Assembly: GCA_008477525.1 (NCBI GenBank)
Contig: SPDT01000006.1
Location: 3,995,501 to 4,059,500, forward strand
Source: Hypomyces perniciosus
Taxonomy: Eukaryota; Ascomycota; Sordariomycetes; Hypocreales; Hypocreaceae
Direction: 5' to 3'
DNA: 64,000 nucleotides
In this document: piece by piece, positions 1 to 10,653 of the stretch
Layout: each line of letters starts with the position of its first letter
Numbering within the stretch: position 1 is the first letter of the stretch
Program-made: the position numbers and the translations under genes
The notes under the pieces: generated by a model
The model's database searches: none
The model's input: only the letters and a program-made list of their open reading frames with translations
What the model was told of the DNA's origin: nothing

Positions 1-220
1 TGCTGACCGCTTCCTTTTCGTAGTATAGCTCGTAGATGTAGCGGCTCCTCTGGTGGGCGATTTGGAAGATTTCCCATTGTGCCTGGTGCTTGGGTCCGGG
101 AGGCGGAGGCTTGTTTTGCGCGTCTTTCATCTTGTTCGCAAAGATGAGGAGGTCGGACTCAATGTCACTGAAGCCCTCTGGCGGGGGCTTCCGTTTTGAG
201 GCGTGTCGGATCGCAGGCAT
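1..220 (-). CDS. BUD31: BUD31/G10 spliceosome protein, N-terminal part (cut by window edge)
   Basis: The first 73 codons of a BUD31 (G10, Cwc14) homologue, a small nuclear protein of the spliceosome's NineTeen-complex-related set that stays bound during catalytic activation. The start MPAIRHASKRKPPPEGF, the later run HQRSRYIYELYYEKEAVS, and their spacing match the N-terminal half of the family. The family is normally about 145-160 residues, and the C-terminal cysteine-rich zinc-binding half lies beyond the left edge. The ATG at 218-220 was chosen because the family begins exactly there and no intron is needed. The gene points away from the complex I gene, and the two share a 260-bp divergent promoter. 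Identity is from sequence recognition; nothing looks broken. Confidence 0.9.
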   Translation of the reverse strand, partial: MPAIRHASKRKPPPEGFSDIESDLLIFANKMKDAQNKPPPPGPKHQAQWEIFQIAHQRSRYIYELYYEKEAVS

Positions 221-480
221 TTTGGTCGATGTAAGAGATCTTGGGGAAATGTAGGTTGTAGAGCTGACTGAGGCTGACGGACCTCTAAACAAAAGCACAT
301 GGGAAGTTGGGAGAAGGCTGAGTTAAGCCGCAATAGAGGGGCGATGTGCTGTGGCGCACATGAGAAATGTGGCTTTTGAATCACGTGATTAGTCCCTCTC
401 TGAAGCTGGTTCATGCTTCTGCTTGCAACTCAACGTCACGGCACTGTGGTTTCCGTGTTGAGAAGCATTGATTGCCCACC
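221..480. promoter_or_regulatory. Divergent promoter with a TCACGTGA E-box
   Basis: This 260-bp interval separates the start codons of BUD31 (-) and the complex I LYR subunit (+), so it must hold both promoters and leaders. A perfect palindrome, ATCACGTGAT, lies at 380-389 with CACGTG at 382-387, about 95 bp from the complex I ATG. Fungal bHLH factors such as Cbf1 and SREBP-type proteins bind CACGTG; which one acts here is not known. I see no clear TATA box. Confidence 0.55.
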
Positions 481-1145
481 ATGGCCATTCTGCCGACTCA
501 ATTCGCCAAAAAGACGGCGCAGTGTGAGTCGCCAGCATGTCCCAATGTCATGACGACGCTAATATGTCAAATAGCAACCAGCTTGACGGATGCGAAGCGC
601 CGAGTCCTTTCCTCTTACCGAGAATGGATCCGAGGTGTACGTCCCACGAAGCCCGCATCCTAGGCTCTCTGCGGCATTGCAATTCTATTTCCAATGCTCG
701 GTCGATTATTTTCTATACGAAGTGATGTAATCTGACTGGGATAATACAGGCGCCCGAGATTCAAACGATGTACAACGTCCCCCTGCCCATCTCCGCCATC
801 CGGACAAGGATACGACAAGAGTTTGAGCGAAACCGATTTGCGAGCAAGCTGTCTGTGGTGGACGTTCTGCTCTTCAAGTCTCACGCTGAATACCAGGTAC
901 TACTGCTGCCCCAGACAATGGACGAGTTGAGTTGGAAGGGCCTATGCTGATCTAGCCATGGTAGGAGACAATGAACTTCTGGAAGCAGACGACTCACATC
1001 ATGTCTTACTTCAAAGAGGAAAACTTCAGGGGAGACAAGAGACTTCCGTCGAACTTTATGTCCGGCTTCTTGGAGGTGAGTTGCGACAGAACTACTGACA
1101 CGATCTACTATAGGGACTAACATTCGCTGGTAGGGCCGAAACTAG
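481..1145 (+). CDS. NDUFA6: NADH:ubiquinone oxidoreductase LYR subunit (NDUFA6 / 14.8 kDa)
   Basis: Accessory subunit of mitochondrial complex I in the LYR family; in known structures it sits on the matrix arm and binds the acyl carrier protein. Five exons give 124 residues: 481-523, 575-636, 750-896, 965-1075 and 1134-1145. Introns are 51, 113, 68 and 58 bp, with donors GTGAGT, GTACGT, GTACTA and GTGAGT. The product starts [14 protein letters not shown], carries the LYR-like motif as SSYRE in exon 2, then has the family blocks [31 protein letters not shown] and a terminal GRN. The length matches the family. The ATG has a good fungal context (CACCATGG). It converges on RPC19 with about 170 bp between stop codons. 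Confidence 0.9.
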
Positions 1146-1315
1146 AAAAGACGAGGGAGCGAAGCGCTTATGTAAATATATCTTTTTCAATCGAAGATTT
1201 TGAATCAAGAACTGCCGTATAACGCCATAGGGTTCCCTGTTGCCGGGATACAGACAAACGTTCTATATGTGTGAAATGCCACGGGGATATAGGCCCCATT
1301 ACATACAGACGGAGA

Positions 1316-1941
1316 TCATCGCTCGATGCCTTGCTCTTCGTTGAAAGCTTGCCTCTTTGTCCAGAACTTCTCCGCTACGACGTCGCATACGTCCTGCAGG
1401 TCACTCAGACCCTTCTTCAGGGCATCCACGGCCATTCCCTCTATAGTAATGTTAGCAGGGGATGTAGAATACGAGAGAAATTGAATGTTACCGTATGTTT
1501 GTATCCTAATGTTCATCTTTGGCTCAGATGGGTGAGGAATGGCATAGGCGCAAAACTCAACATCGGGGCTATAAGAGATCAGTATGCCAATTCCAGAGAT
1601 CATGGTGATAGGCCTTTGTGAAATACTTTTTCATGATGACATATCTCAAGGCGTTGCCCAGCGTGTGGCCTTCATCGGTGAATTCAAAAGAAGCTGCCGT
1701 ATCTGTCGACCCTGGAAGCTGTCCCACTTGTTAGTGAGAGGATTTGTGAACTGAGAAGGTCTCACTGTACAATTTTCACTCGCTGTGGCTCAACTTCCTC
1801 TTCCTCCTCCTCCTCCTCAGCCTCGACATCATCGCCCATATCAGCGTCTTGGTTAATGTCGTCCTGGGTGGATGGCGGGGCGTCTTGCATATTGGCATCC
1901 TGTGAAGAAGGATCCTCCTGCTTTTTTGTTCGGCCAGGCAT
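1316..1941 (-). CDS. RPC19: RNA polymerases I and III shared subunit AC19
   Basis: Shared small subunit of nuclear RNA polymerases I and III (RPAC2/AC19), the partner of AC40 and equivalent to bacterial alpha and Pol II Rpb11. Four exons on the minus strand, 1771-1941, 1627-1718, 1492-1568 and 1316-1440, give 154 residues. The N-terminus is a charged tail with an eight-residue glutamate run (about residues 42-49). The fold follows, with the hallmark blocks PGSTDTAASFEFTDEGHTLGNALRY, split by nothing, and VEFCAYAIPHPSEPKMNIR, then IQTYEGMAVDALKKGL. The last intron (1441-1491) is stop-free and 51 bp long, so reading through it would insert 17 residues into a conserved block; splicing restores IQTYEGMA. 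Donor GTACAG of intron 1 is the least certain junction. Confidence 0.9.
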
Positions 1942-2231
1942 TTTGGGTATTGAGTATGATTTGCCTCGCGAGATAAAAAGTGAGAACTATGGCGTGGGTA
2001 ATTGAATGGTTTGTTATTAAAAGTGATACTGTTCACAGACTTATTGCGAATTGTTTCTTGGAAGGAGGACTGATAATTCAGATCTAGGAAATTTTGATGA
2101 TGAACGATGAATAGTGGGGCATTATCTACCGAATGGCGGCAGCTGACTGGTGTACCTGCCAGTGGACTTTGTACAAAGTTCGTGTACATATACCAAACTA
2201 ATGTCGAAATCTAACATCTCCGATTCCGGGA

Positions 2232-2305
2232 GCCCGGGTAGCTCAATTGGCCAGAGCGTGCGGCTTTTAACCGCAAGGCTGGGGGTTCGAGCCCCCCCTC
2301 GGGCG
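2232..2305 (+). tRNA. tRNA-Lys (anticodon UUU), intronless
   Basis: All four arms pair. The acceptor stem is GCCCGGG with CTCGGGC (one G-U), with discriminator G at 2305. The D arm is GCTC/GAGC. The anticodon stem TGCGG/CCGCA encloses CTTTTAA, so the anticodon TTT (2266-2268) reads lysine AAA/AAG. The T arm GGGGG/CCCCC encloses TTCGAGC. The internal promoter boxes are intact: A box TAGCTCAATTGG and B box GGTTCGAGC. No intron is present after position 37. It lies upstream of RPC19, a subunit of the polymerase that transcribes it; that is probably coincidence. Confidence 0.95.
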
Positions 2306-2310
2306 CTTCC

Positions 2311-2322
2311 TTTTTCCTTTTT
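2311..2322 (+). terminator. Pol III terminator of tRNA-Lys
   Basis: A run of five T at 2311-2315 begins five bases after the mature tRNA end, and a second T5 run follows at 2318-2322. Runs of four or more T end Pol III transcripts. Confidence 0.8.
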
Positions 2323-4129
2323 GGCCAAACTCCCCAACTCCCTTTTTGCCAGCTCCCAAATCCTTTTTTTTTTTCAGCCAAATATCACCACCATACAGGG
2401 TAGGACATGAACATGGTCAGTTTGTATGGACATGCACGAGACGACAAGGTGTGTCCATGAGCAGACAGTTCATCCCCAATGGCCAGACTAAGGATACTAT
2501 ATAATATCTGATCTGTATAGAGTATGACACCTGTGGTTCGTTGAACTAGGTAGTCTAACAAACCCAGTGTCATGTGCCAGCCATGACAATCAAAGGAAAG
2601 GTCGCAACCCTCGCAAGCCTAAATGAACTACAGAACTACTCCGTACTGACCGTGGAATGAGATTGGTTCATATCACAACAGTCGGATGAAAAAAAACTCA
2701 TACTACCACATAAATGATGACGTTTACTCCGTAGGAGTTGCATCATCATATCAATCCCATACGTACTCATAGGATTTGACAGGGCTTGAGCCCACCATCT
2801 CAATATGTAATAGCAGAATGTTGTGCAACCTCAGTGTCAACGCCTAATATATCGGTTAACCGCGAGGGGAAAAAAGCAAATTACTCAACAAGTTCTCTTG
2901 GTAAGATAGTATTATTAGTAGTAGTACTTATAACTGCCGATGTTGCACGGACACTACCTGTTGTATACTACTCATATGTCTTTCTTTGACAACCAAGTGG
3001 AAGAGTGTTTGGCTCGATAGAACAAACAGACTTTGCTTTTTTTGGTTCCAAGAGGTCCGGCCCGTTTATAGTGGATGTGTCGCAGGATCGGGTTGAAACG
3101 AGGTCCTAGCCAATAATAGGCACAGCCACGAGGGGCTAGGAGACGAGTTGCCTGCTGGACGAGTCAGAGATCCTGCAGCCCTGTTGAAGTGTCTCCACCT
3201 AACCTGAGACGATGTCTCAGGTGAAGCAGGGCTGTTGACCCCCTAGTGGAGTCACGAGCCACAATACGTCTTCGTATGTGTTTCGTACTTTGATACCTCT
3301 TGTACTCGTGATATGTAAAAGTAAGGTGGATGGATGATGACCAACATGAACGTGAATTTCATGCACCACGCATGATCTACGGTTTGACGATGATGAACGG
3401 CGGGGTATCATGTTCGAGTACGAGGGGACAACGAGAAACACACCCCGTGCCTATAGTATGTGGGTATTTCTATCGTATGGTAAAAAAACGTAAATCCTCG
3501 TGACTGAGAAGAGAATGCAGTATGGATAGCATACCACGCTGGTACGACATCCGATTCGAGATTCAAGTCGGCCTACGAATGGGATGGCAACAAACTTGGG
3601 ATGGACCCGAAAAGGGTGCGCCGAAAATGCATCTTGCCGTCAGGCCACTTCAGCCTACTGAAATCCCGCCTTGAAGAAACATCCAAGACTCCCATCTGGA
3701 TGGCTCCTCCATGCCACCGCACATGGGCCACTATGAGGCGTGAGCTTCTCGACTATCGAAGTTGCCGGCTGCAAGTATCTCTTAATGGCAGCATTGATTG
3801 ACAATACTCAAAATTGTTGAAAGCAAATGATCCATGGCTTGCTTGTTGCGGGCGCACATCATGAGATGATGATGCTGCTGATAGTCTTGAGAAGATGGCC
3901 TGATCGGCCGGCTGTCCAGGTCAAGGCTTGGTCACTGAATTGCAGGGCTCGTTCCTGAATGAGAACCTCAGGGTATGGCAGCATCATCGCTCCCTCGAAG
4001 AGGAAGAGGGAGGGACTGGACGCAATGCAAATGCAGCCGTGGTCTCGCCGCGCCCGAGCAAGACACCAGCCATCGTGAGCAAGCATAACGTGCCGTAAGA
4101 GCCAATTGCTAAGTGAGGGACAGACCATG

Positions 4130-4130
<1 letters not shown>

Positions 4131-4166
<36 letters not shown>

Positions 4167-4168
4167 GG
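4131..4168. repeat. GGGACA hexanucleotide microsatellite
   Basis: Five to six tandem copies of GGGACA, ending in an AGGGGG tail. The minus frame reads as alternating Pro-Val, which is a by-product of the repeat and not evidence for a gene. Confidence 0.85.
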
Positions 4169-5404
4169 GGGTGTGGCCGTAGGGATACTTGACAGGGTGA
4201 ACGCAGTTGCAGACTTGCAGGATTAGCAGAAAAGCGTTTCTTGAATTCTGTCTGTATGTAACTGCAAACGAACCTGAATTCAGTATGAAACGGAGCCAAG
4301 AAACACTCAGTTAGAGACAAGAAGCCGGTGAGGGGAGGTGACACGACGGTCGTAAGGAACTTCTCCAACAGGAAGGCATCTCGTAATTCGTACACACGCG
4401 GAGAGCAGCCCAGCAATCCAGGAAGCAGACGGGAGCGTCGATCATCACGGCACGGACAAAAAAGGAGAATGTCGGCTGAATGTTTGATACGTGCTTGTAT
4501 TTATCCGTATATGCCCTAATAAGTATTAAGGTTACTTCGTACTGCGTTCTTGATAATGGAGATGGATGGCTGAAACACTCCATTGTTGGTTGACATGAGG
4601 ATCTTCAGGGAGGTCTTGGAGCTAGGCAGCTAGCCCAGGGTCGGTTGTCAAGTGCGGAAGTTTAGATCTCATGAGCCACGAGGCTATTAGATCCAAGATA
4701 TAGCCATAATACAGAAGATTCCCTCGCAAGCGGGATTTGCCATGGTCTGTTGTACGATTAGTTGCACTCCGTAGTTGCGGTGGACATACATATGAGTATC
4801 AAGCTCCCATCGATACGGGAAAAAAGCATGGCCCACTACTTCGTACTAAAAGTTGGTATACCGTGTGGGTGAACTTTGATGCAACATGACTTGACCCCTT
4901 CCTAAGAAGGTTCAGCCGTTGTCAGAGGATCATGAGCCTAGAATTCATAGCTGTACCCCAATCAGCAACCTTCTTGCTGTTTCCAGCAAATAGACGATGC
5001 CAACAGAGAACGGTGGTTGGTACTCGGTCGTTTAGCTGGCTCAGGCATGGTGGCAAGCTGAGGGACGCCGTTTTGCATTATATAGGCTGGTGTCTGTGGC
5101 CGTCTCACCATCGGGACGCTACGACCTCACCACAGGTGAAATGCGCACACACTCTGCCACAGGAGGAGTAGTACTAGTAGTGTCTAGGGTTGCGACGGCA
5201 GAGCCTGATATGCAATGCTGCCGAACCGAAGAGACGAGTTAATATTATCAATCGCACGCAAGACATCGGTGGGCTGCGGTGCAACGGCATCCGGGGATCA
5301 TCTGCTTGTTTAGGGAGGTCCTCCGTACGTACTCCGTATGGCCTGCATTTCGCCGTCCCCGCCGCCGTATTCTCGAGGCTCGGCATTGCTCGCTCAGCTG
5401 AGCC

Positions 5405-5428
5405 TTGCTTGCTTGCTTGCTTGCTTGA
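5405..5428. repeat. GCTT tetranucleotide repeat
   Basis: About five tandem GCTT units followed by GATT. A separate short tract of CAGCCAG-like units lies about 60 bp downstream (5483-5520). Confidence 0.8.
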
Positions 5429-6424
5429 TTGATGCAGAGCAGAGGAGACAAGGAGGGTCTCGTCACTGGCGGATGCCTGCCTGCCAGCCAGCAGCCAGCA
5501 GCCAGCAGCCAGCAGTCAGCATCATGTCGAAGCAGCAAACATTGTCTGAACAACGCGCAATACCTACCTAAAGCGGTCGTTCGTTTCAATGCATCATAGC
5601 GTTGCAATCACGCCCTCTTTTCGTGCCTTTTTGACGAACAAGGCTTGGGCTAGGGATCCAATCACAGCGTGCGGAGCATTTGGATTCGCTGGAGCTTTTG
5701 GCAGTGTGCGGCTGTAGTATCAAAGTAAAACACCCTAACACAGCACTCGAGCCGGATAATGAGCCGCTTGGTGGGGAGATGGGGGAGGGGGAGGGCTTTT
5801 TGGTGGAAGAGATGGATGGATGGATGTATTCGATGTGATGCTCCCAAGGCTCCCTCTTCGCATAGGTGAGGCGGAGGGGCGGAGGGTGCTGTGGCCAGTG
5901 GCCTTGAGGTCTGTAGGCTTGTTTCCGATGCACTGTAAACAGTCCAGGGTGCGGCCTACAGCGGACTTTTTCTTCTCTCGTTCAGCACCACTAAAGTCAT
6001 GGAGACACGCCCCCCTTGTTCTTCCGATCCATCTTCTTCCCACCCGTCGCTTCAGAAGACGAGGACTCACTCACTGGCGCCCCTCCTCTCTGCGACGAAT
6101 CTGACGAACTCGGACCCCCTTTCATTCAAGTGTCCATGTTGATGGAAGTAGTAAGTACTCGTAGTACGAGTATGTGTTGCGGGACAAGCAAGCAAGTGGT
6201 GGTGAAATAAAACAACGGCCGTCTGCCCCTCCTCCCGCCCGCATCTTTTTTCCTAGATGCTCCGTTTCGACGCTTCTTCTTACACACAGCAGCACCCGCT
6301 TCTCTCTCCCTCCCCATTGCGAGCGAGCGACCCCGAAAAAGATATACATACAGGCCCAGCCAGCTGCTGGAACGCCCCGTCCCCATTCGCCAATAAAGTC
6401 CCGGAACCGCCCTCGGCAGCCCCT

Positions 6425-6475
6425 GGTGCGTGTGCGTGTGTGTGTGTGTGCGCGCGTGCGTGGGTGTGTGCATCC
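6425..6475. repeat. GT/GC alternating tract
   Basis: About 50 bp of alternating purine-pyrimidine (GTGC, GTGTGTGT, GCGCGC, GTGTGT). Such DNA can take up a left-handed form and is prone to length change. It lies about 620 bp upstream of the ATG at 7090. Confidence 0.8.
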
Positions 6476-6668
6476 TGTGTAGCGTTCTGGACCAGAGGGC
6501 GCTTGTACGTGTACCGAGTACCAGACGCACGAAACTCGTTCTGCCCCAATCGCCAGCGTCCGCAGTACGGGAATTCAGGTACACCGTACTTGGCCTACCG
6601 ATCACAGTCTATCCGGACGGACCACATCTTCAAATCGCCGGTCTCCTGAAACCAATCCAGCACGTTCG

Positions 6669-6720
6669 CTCTCCCCCCCCATTCTACTCGTACATTCACC
6701 TTTTCTCTTCCCTTTGCAAC
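6669..6720 (+). promoter_or_regulatory. Pyrimidine-rich core promoter of the gene at 7090
   Basis: A strongly pyrimidine-rich stretch on the plus strand (C7 run, then TTTTCTCTTCCCTTTGC). CT tracts of this kind mark transcription start regions in filamentous fungi that lack TATA boxes. A start here would give a leader of about 370-400 nt. Placed by composition only. Confidence 0.4.
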
Positions 6721-7089
6721 GCACTCGTTCTTTGCGCCGCTGGAGGGGGATCCGTTATCAACTCGTCTTCGCCACCCGCATCGCCCCCAGAACGCGATCG
6801 AGTCGCTCGTTTTCAAGGTTGGACAAAGGGAGACAAACGCCGAAACGCCATCGTACGTACATTGGAGAGTCGCGCAAACACGCCGTCTTCTCCATTAGTC
6901 CTTTGCTTCATTCCGGTCTCCAAATCCTCGGCCTAATTGCTGGTCGTGCCAAGACTACTTGAGATCTGTCTGAAGCGGCGCTCGCCCATTCTGCGACAGC
7001 GCAGTGTATCGGCTGGCCCAATCAGCTCCATCGACAGAGCGCCAAAATCCCTTCTTTCGAATATTCTACGTTTAGAGCAGGCACTCACT

Positions 7090-8477
7090 ATGAGTACCGC
7101 AATTGCCATGGCTCCATCTCCAGCTCCTCATGAGAGAGGCTCCTTCGCCTCAGAGCGACCTGCTCCTCCAACAGCGACATCGCCATCTGCTCAAAGAAGC
7201 ACGCCGCTATCAACCAACGCCATCGCAGCGCCTACAGCTCAGGCTTCCGGCGCCAACAGTCCCAGGGCTGATGGCAACGCCGCAGCCAAATCCTCTCCTC
7301 CCAGCGCGTAAGACTCCACAGATTCTCGACATTCAATATCTTGTGAAAATTTCAAATTTTTTGCTAACCAACCACCCGTGGTTGTAGCTCCCGAAGAGAT
7401 GCCGGCCCTCCCAAGATTGTTGTTAAGAAAGAACCAGTATCGCCCGGCCTGCCGGCTTCAAGACCTCGACCTCGGAGACTAGACCTGTCCAAGAACACAC
7501 TGGCCGGCTCTAACCCGCCCTCGGCACTTCCACTAACAGCTCGCGAAGGGTTAGGCATCCAGGAAGTTGGAATCGCGTGCCTATCCCCCGGTTTCGTTAC
7601 CCAAGACCCTGTGATGAAGGAGCAGCTCCAGCGAAGCATGACAGTACGAGAGCAACAACGCCATTTGATCGAAGCAAGACTGCAGCAGCAGCAACAATCC
7701 GCCAAGGGTGACGGCCCATCAGACAAGGACAAGGAACCTGCTCCACAATTCTCGGCCAAGACACCTGGCATGTCGCGCAGAAATAAGGCCCCTCCTGGTC
7801 TGTCCATTGTTGCGCCTTCGCACGAACAGTTCGCAAACGAAAGAGTAATTCAGTCAGCTCCTCTCGGCCGCAGCTTCACTGGACGACAGCATCACCTTCC
7901 GCAGTCGAGACATATCAACAACCACGCCTCCAACCTCTCAAGTACTTCTCACATTCACCATGTCCCAGCAAACCAGACCAGCAACCGCCTGCCACCCATT
8001 AGTGACGTTTTTGGCCAGAACCTCTCAGCTCACCCCGACAACGCACCGCATACTGCTGCACTGTACCCGAGCCATCCAAGTTCTCGACCCCAGCTGTCCC
8101 CCAGCCATCCCCCGACCCACCAGGCTCCGGTTTCTGCTCGTCCTAGGGAGTACAAGTCCGCAGAGGAGGCTCAGCATGAATTAGCAGGCGGACGGCCAGA
8201 GTTATTACCAAGACTCGTTCATTATGGTGGTCCTCAGCCTCCAACACCGCCCTCACCTGTCACTGGAAATCGAAATGTCGACGGAATCCGCAGCACGAGC
8301 AAGCGGAGGACCCGCGCTGAGTACGAGGATGGTAGCAGCCCGCCTCTCGGCCATGGCCCTGCTCCCACACGACGAGGCCCCTTTGGAGCTGGCTGGGATA
8401 GCCCCGAGACCCAACGAGCAAAGAAGGAGGAGTTTCTCCGACTGTGTGAGAGAGCGTGGGATCTCTTCCATTCTTAA
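7090..8477 (+). CDS. Disordered, proline/serine-rich protein of unknown function
   Basis: I do not recognise a named family. Two exons, 7090-7307 and 7388-8477 (80-bp intron, donor GTAAGA), give 435 residues. The N-terminal 75 residues are Ala/Ser/Pro-rich. Three blocks look conserved rather than random: PPKIVVKKEPVSPG (about residues 78-91, similar to sumoylation-type KKEP sites), GLGIQEVGIACLSPGFVTQD (about 128-147), and a charged, Gln-rich helix around VREQQRHLIEARLQQQQQ that could be a short coiled coil. Most of the rest is disordered, with His/Pro-rich stretches, and the C-terminus ends LCERAWDLFHS. This composition suggests a nuclear or chromatin-linked protein, but that is inference. 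The joined frame runs through GTG 7611 without a break. Another reading frame stays open past the stop to 8718. Confidence 0.7.
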
Positions 8478-10653
8478 GAATATGCGCTATTACGGCCGGA
8501 ACTCTGACGGAGTGAATGTGTTCTATCATGATGATTTGATACCCGGACAGTCAACTCATGAGGCGCTCTATGCGGGCTCATATCCTGAGATTCAGGATAA
8601 GACATTGCGGGTTGTGGTTCTTTTGGTATGTTATGTTGATATGACGTTTTTGTGTGTGTTCAAAATGGCATCACGGGGGGTCTCCGTCTCTCCGCACGCT
8701 CTTTGCTCGTCTTCCTGATCAAACTTGTTATTTGATTTGTTGGCACCTTGTGCTGGGAGGGCTAGAACCTCTTCCCCAGGCCATAATTTTCTTTAGGGAT
8801 CGACTGGGGCTGGCGACATGAGGAATTGCCACGGCAGCTTTCTCTTCTTATTTTTCATCGATTATGGTACGGACATCCACGCCTGTTTTGGCGTAGAGAT
8901 GGCAATGAGCTGGGATGTCATTTGTCATGAGAAGAGGTGGATCAAAAGGGGATATGCGCGTCCTCATATGCTATACTTACCTATCATATACATCCACATA
9001 TATTCTAACGAAGGGGTCAAAACGGCGTTTTGAGGGTTCAGTGAGGGGAGGGGGGGCTGGTGATATCCAGGAACCAGGCGTTGAGTTTCGGGAGAGTAAG
9101 GTACTACTACCACCACCTTTGTACTAATCTAAGTCGCTCATGGATTGGGACGATATGATGAATGGATAATATGATTCTCAAGATATTGGCTGTACTTGCT
9201 GAAGATGTCATATTTCCCGCCCTGACGGTGATGTCTCGACATGTACCTCTCTTAGACGAGGGTTTGACGTCTTGAAGTGTGGATTTCTCGCAGTTCTTTA
9301 TTTTTTATCGTCTTTCCGCCATTACCGCTCACAAGTACTAATCCTACCACCGGTATGTAATAGTATTAATAGCACTAATCATCTTATCATTGGTATGTGC
9401 GAGATTGGGCTATACGACATGGCCGACACATCACATTCCAAAGAGAAAATATTTCGTTATGGAAGGGTTTGAGGGGATCAACCCTTGCTGGAATCTGTTG
9501 GTAGTATCTCTAATGTATGCCTGCTTCCGCCATATCTATAGATATTTATACAGTCCATCGGTGTACAGTCCTTGACAGGATGTTTTTACAAGCATACCTA
9601 TGCTCCGTATTATATGTTTGGTACAGATGCGCAAATGCCTGGCCTGCTTGCTCCGTTCATTTCTCATCAACACCAAGCATAAGAGATAAGAGATGAAGTA
9701 TTGACGATTGACAATTTCTCCATCAACTAGGATCGAAGAAAAAGTACAGCAAATCACTCACGTCACTCTGCTTTCCCCTGACAAACTCCATCAGACAAAG
9801 GCGAAGCAAGTGAAATATTGTGCAGCAGGAGCTCCATCTACCTAGCCGCACTTTGCGACAAAACACAACTTGGCCATTCACCTGACATTCAGCCGCCATA
9901 TTGCTTCCTCGCCGCTTCGCCCTCTCCTCTCACACGAGTGAGGCATATCCAAGTCAACCACCAGTTCCCAGTCACCATTTAAACTTGTACGCAGATGCCG
10001 CCGCCTCTTGACACGACATGGAAATTGTATCATGACGCATAGTAGCCACTTGCCAACTCCGCCGATTCCATCCAGATGCACAAGAGTAAAAACGAAAAAG
10101 GCCTCGGACTCCGCAAGTCTTCCTGTCCTATCCTCCTTTGACAAAGCCTCCGGCCATGGGATATAACAGCGTTTTGGTGCAGTACACAGCGCCTCTCAAC
10201 CAGATCGCCAAACGCCAATGCTCGGTCGTGTATACGAATAAAATGGGAATACAAAGGGATATAGATAGATATGTAAGAAAAAAGGTTCTCATGGATTAAA
10301 ATTCATGGAATCATTAAAGTGAAAAAAAGCGAAGGTGATATCGCATGTCCTTTGCATGCAATCTCGTACTCTGGGTAGCATTGCACTTGCTTCTGCCTCC
10401 AGATGCTGTGTGTCCATAATGAGCAAGCATATGAAAAAAGGGCAGCCAGTGACCGCTTCTGAAGGATGTTCTGTCTCCGCCACATGGGATCATCAGTATT
10501 TTTCATTGGTCGTATCTCGTCGTCCGTATGATTTACCATTCCGCCGGTTGTGGGGAAGGTCCTGCAAGATGCGTGGCGTGAAGCACTTTGCGTATGCGTA
10601 CGCCAATTGTCATCAAAGCAGTCACGCCATGCGAATAGCATGACGGACAGGGG
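8478..10653. other. Intergenic region between convergent genes
   Basis: This 2.2-kb stretch contains the 3' ends of the gene at 7090 (+) and the HAL4-type kinase (-). Open frames are short and none shows a domain. Several ATA/TAT-rich stretches (for example 9535-9560 and 10255-10275) would suit polyadenylation regions. I see no RNA gene. Confidence 0.55.

Larger units (their letters stand above)
2323..6668. other. Gene-poor intergenic region with simple repeats
   Basis: I find no gene here that I can support. Open frames are short, lack family features, and overlap low-complexity DNA. Contents: copies of the TAC(G/T)(G/A)AGTA-type palindrome at 2637, 2725, 4533, 4837 and 5330; a GGGACA hexamer tract near 4132-4165; GCTT and CAGCCAG-type repeats near 5405-5520; GGAT repeats near 5810-5825; and a GT-rich tract at 6425-6475. 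The last few hundred bases become pyrimidine-rich toward the gene at 7090. Confidence 0.6.

Noticed and set aside
3859..4416. Minus frame with repeated Pro-Val
   Set aside because: The Pro-Val run is the GGGACA microsatellite; the rest has no recognisable feature.
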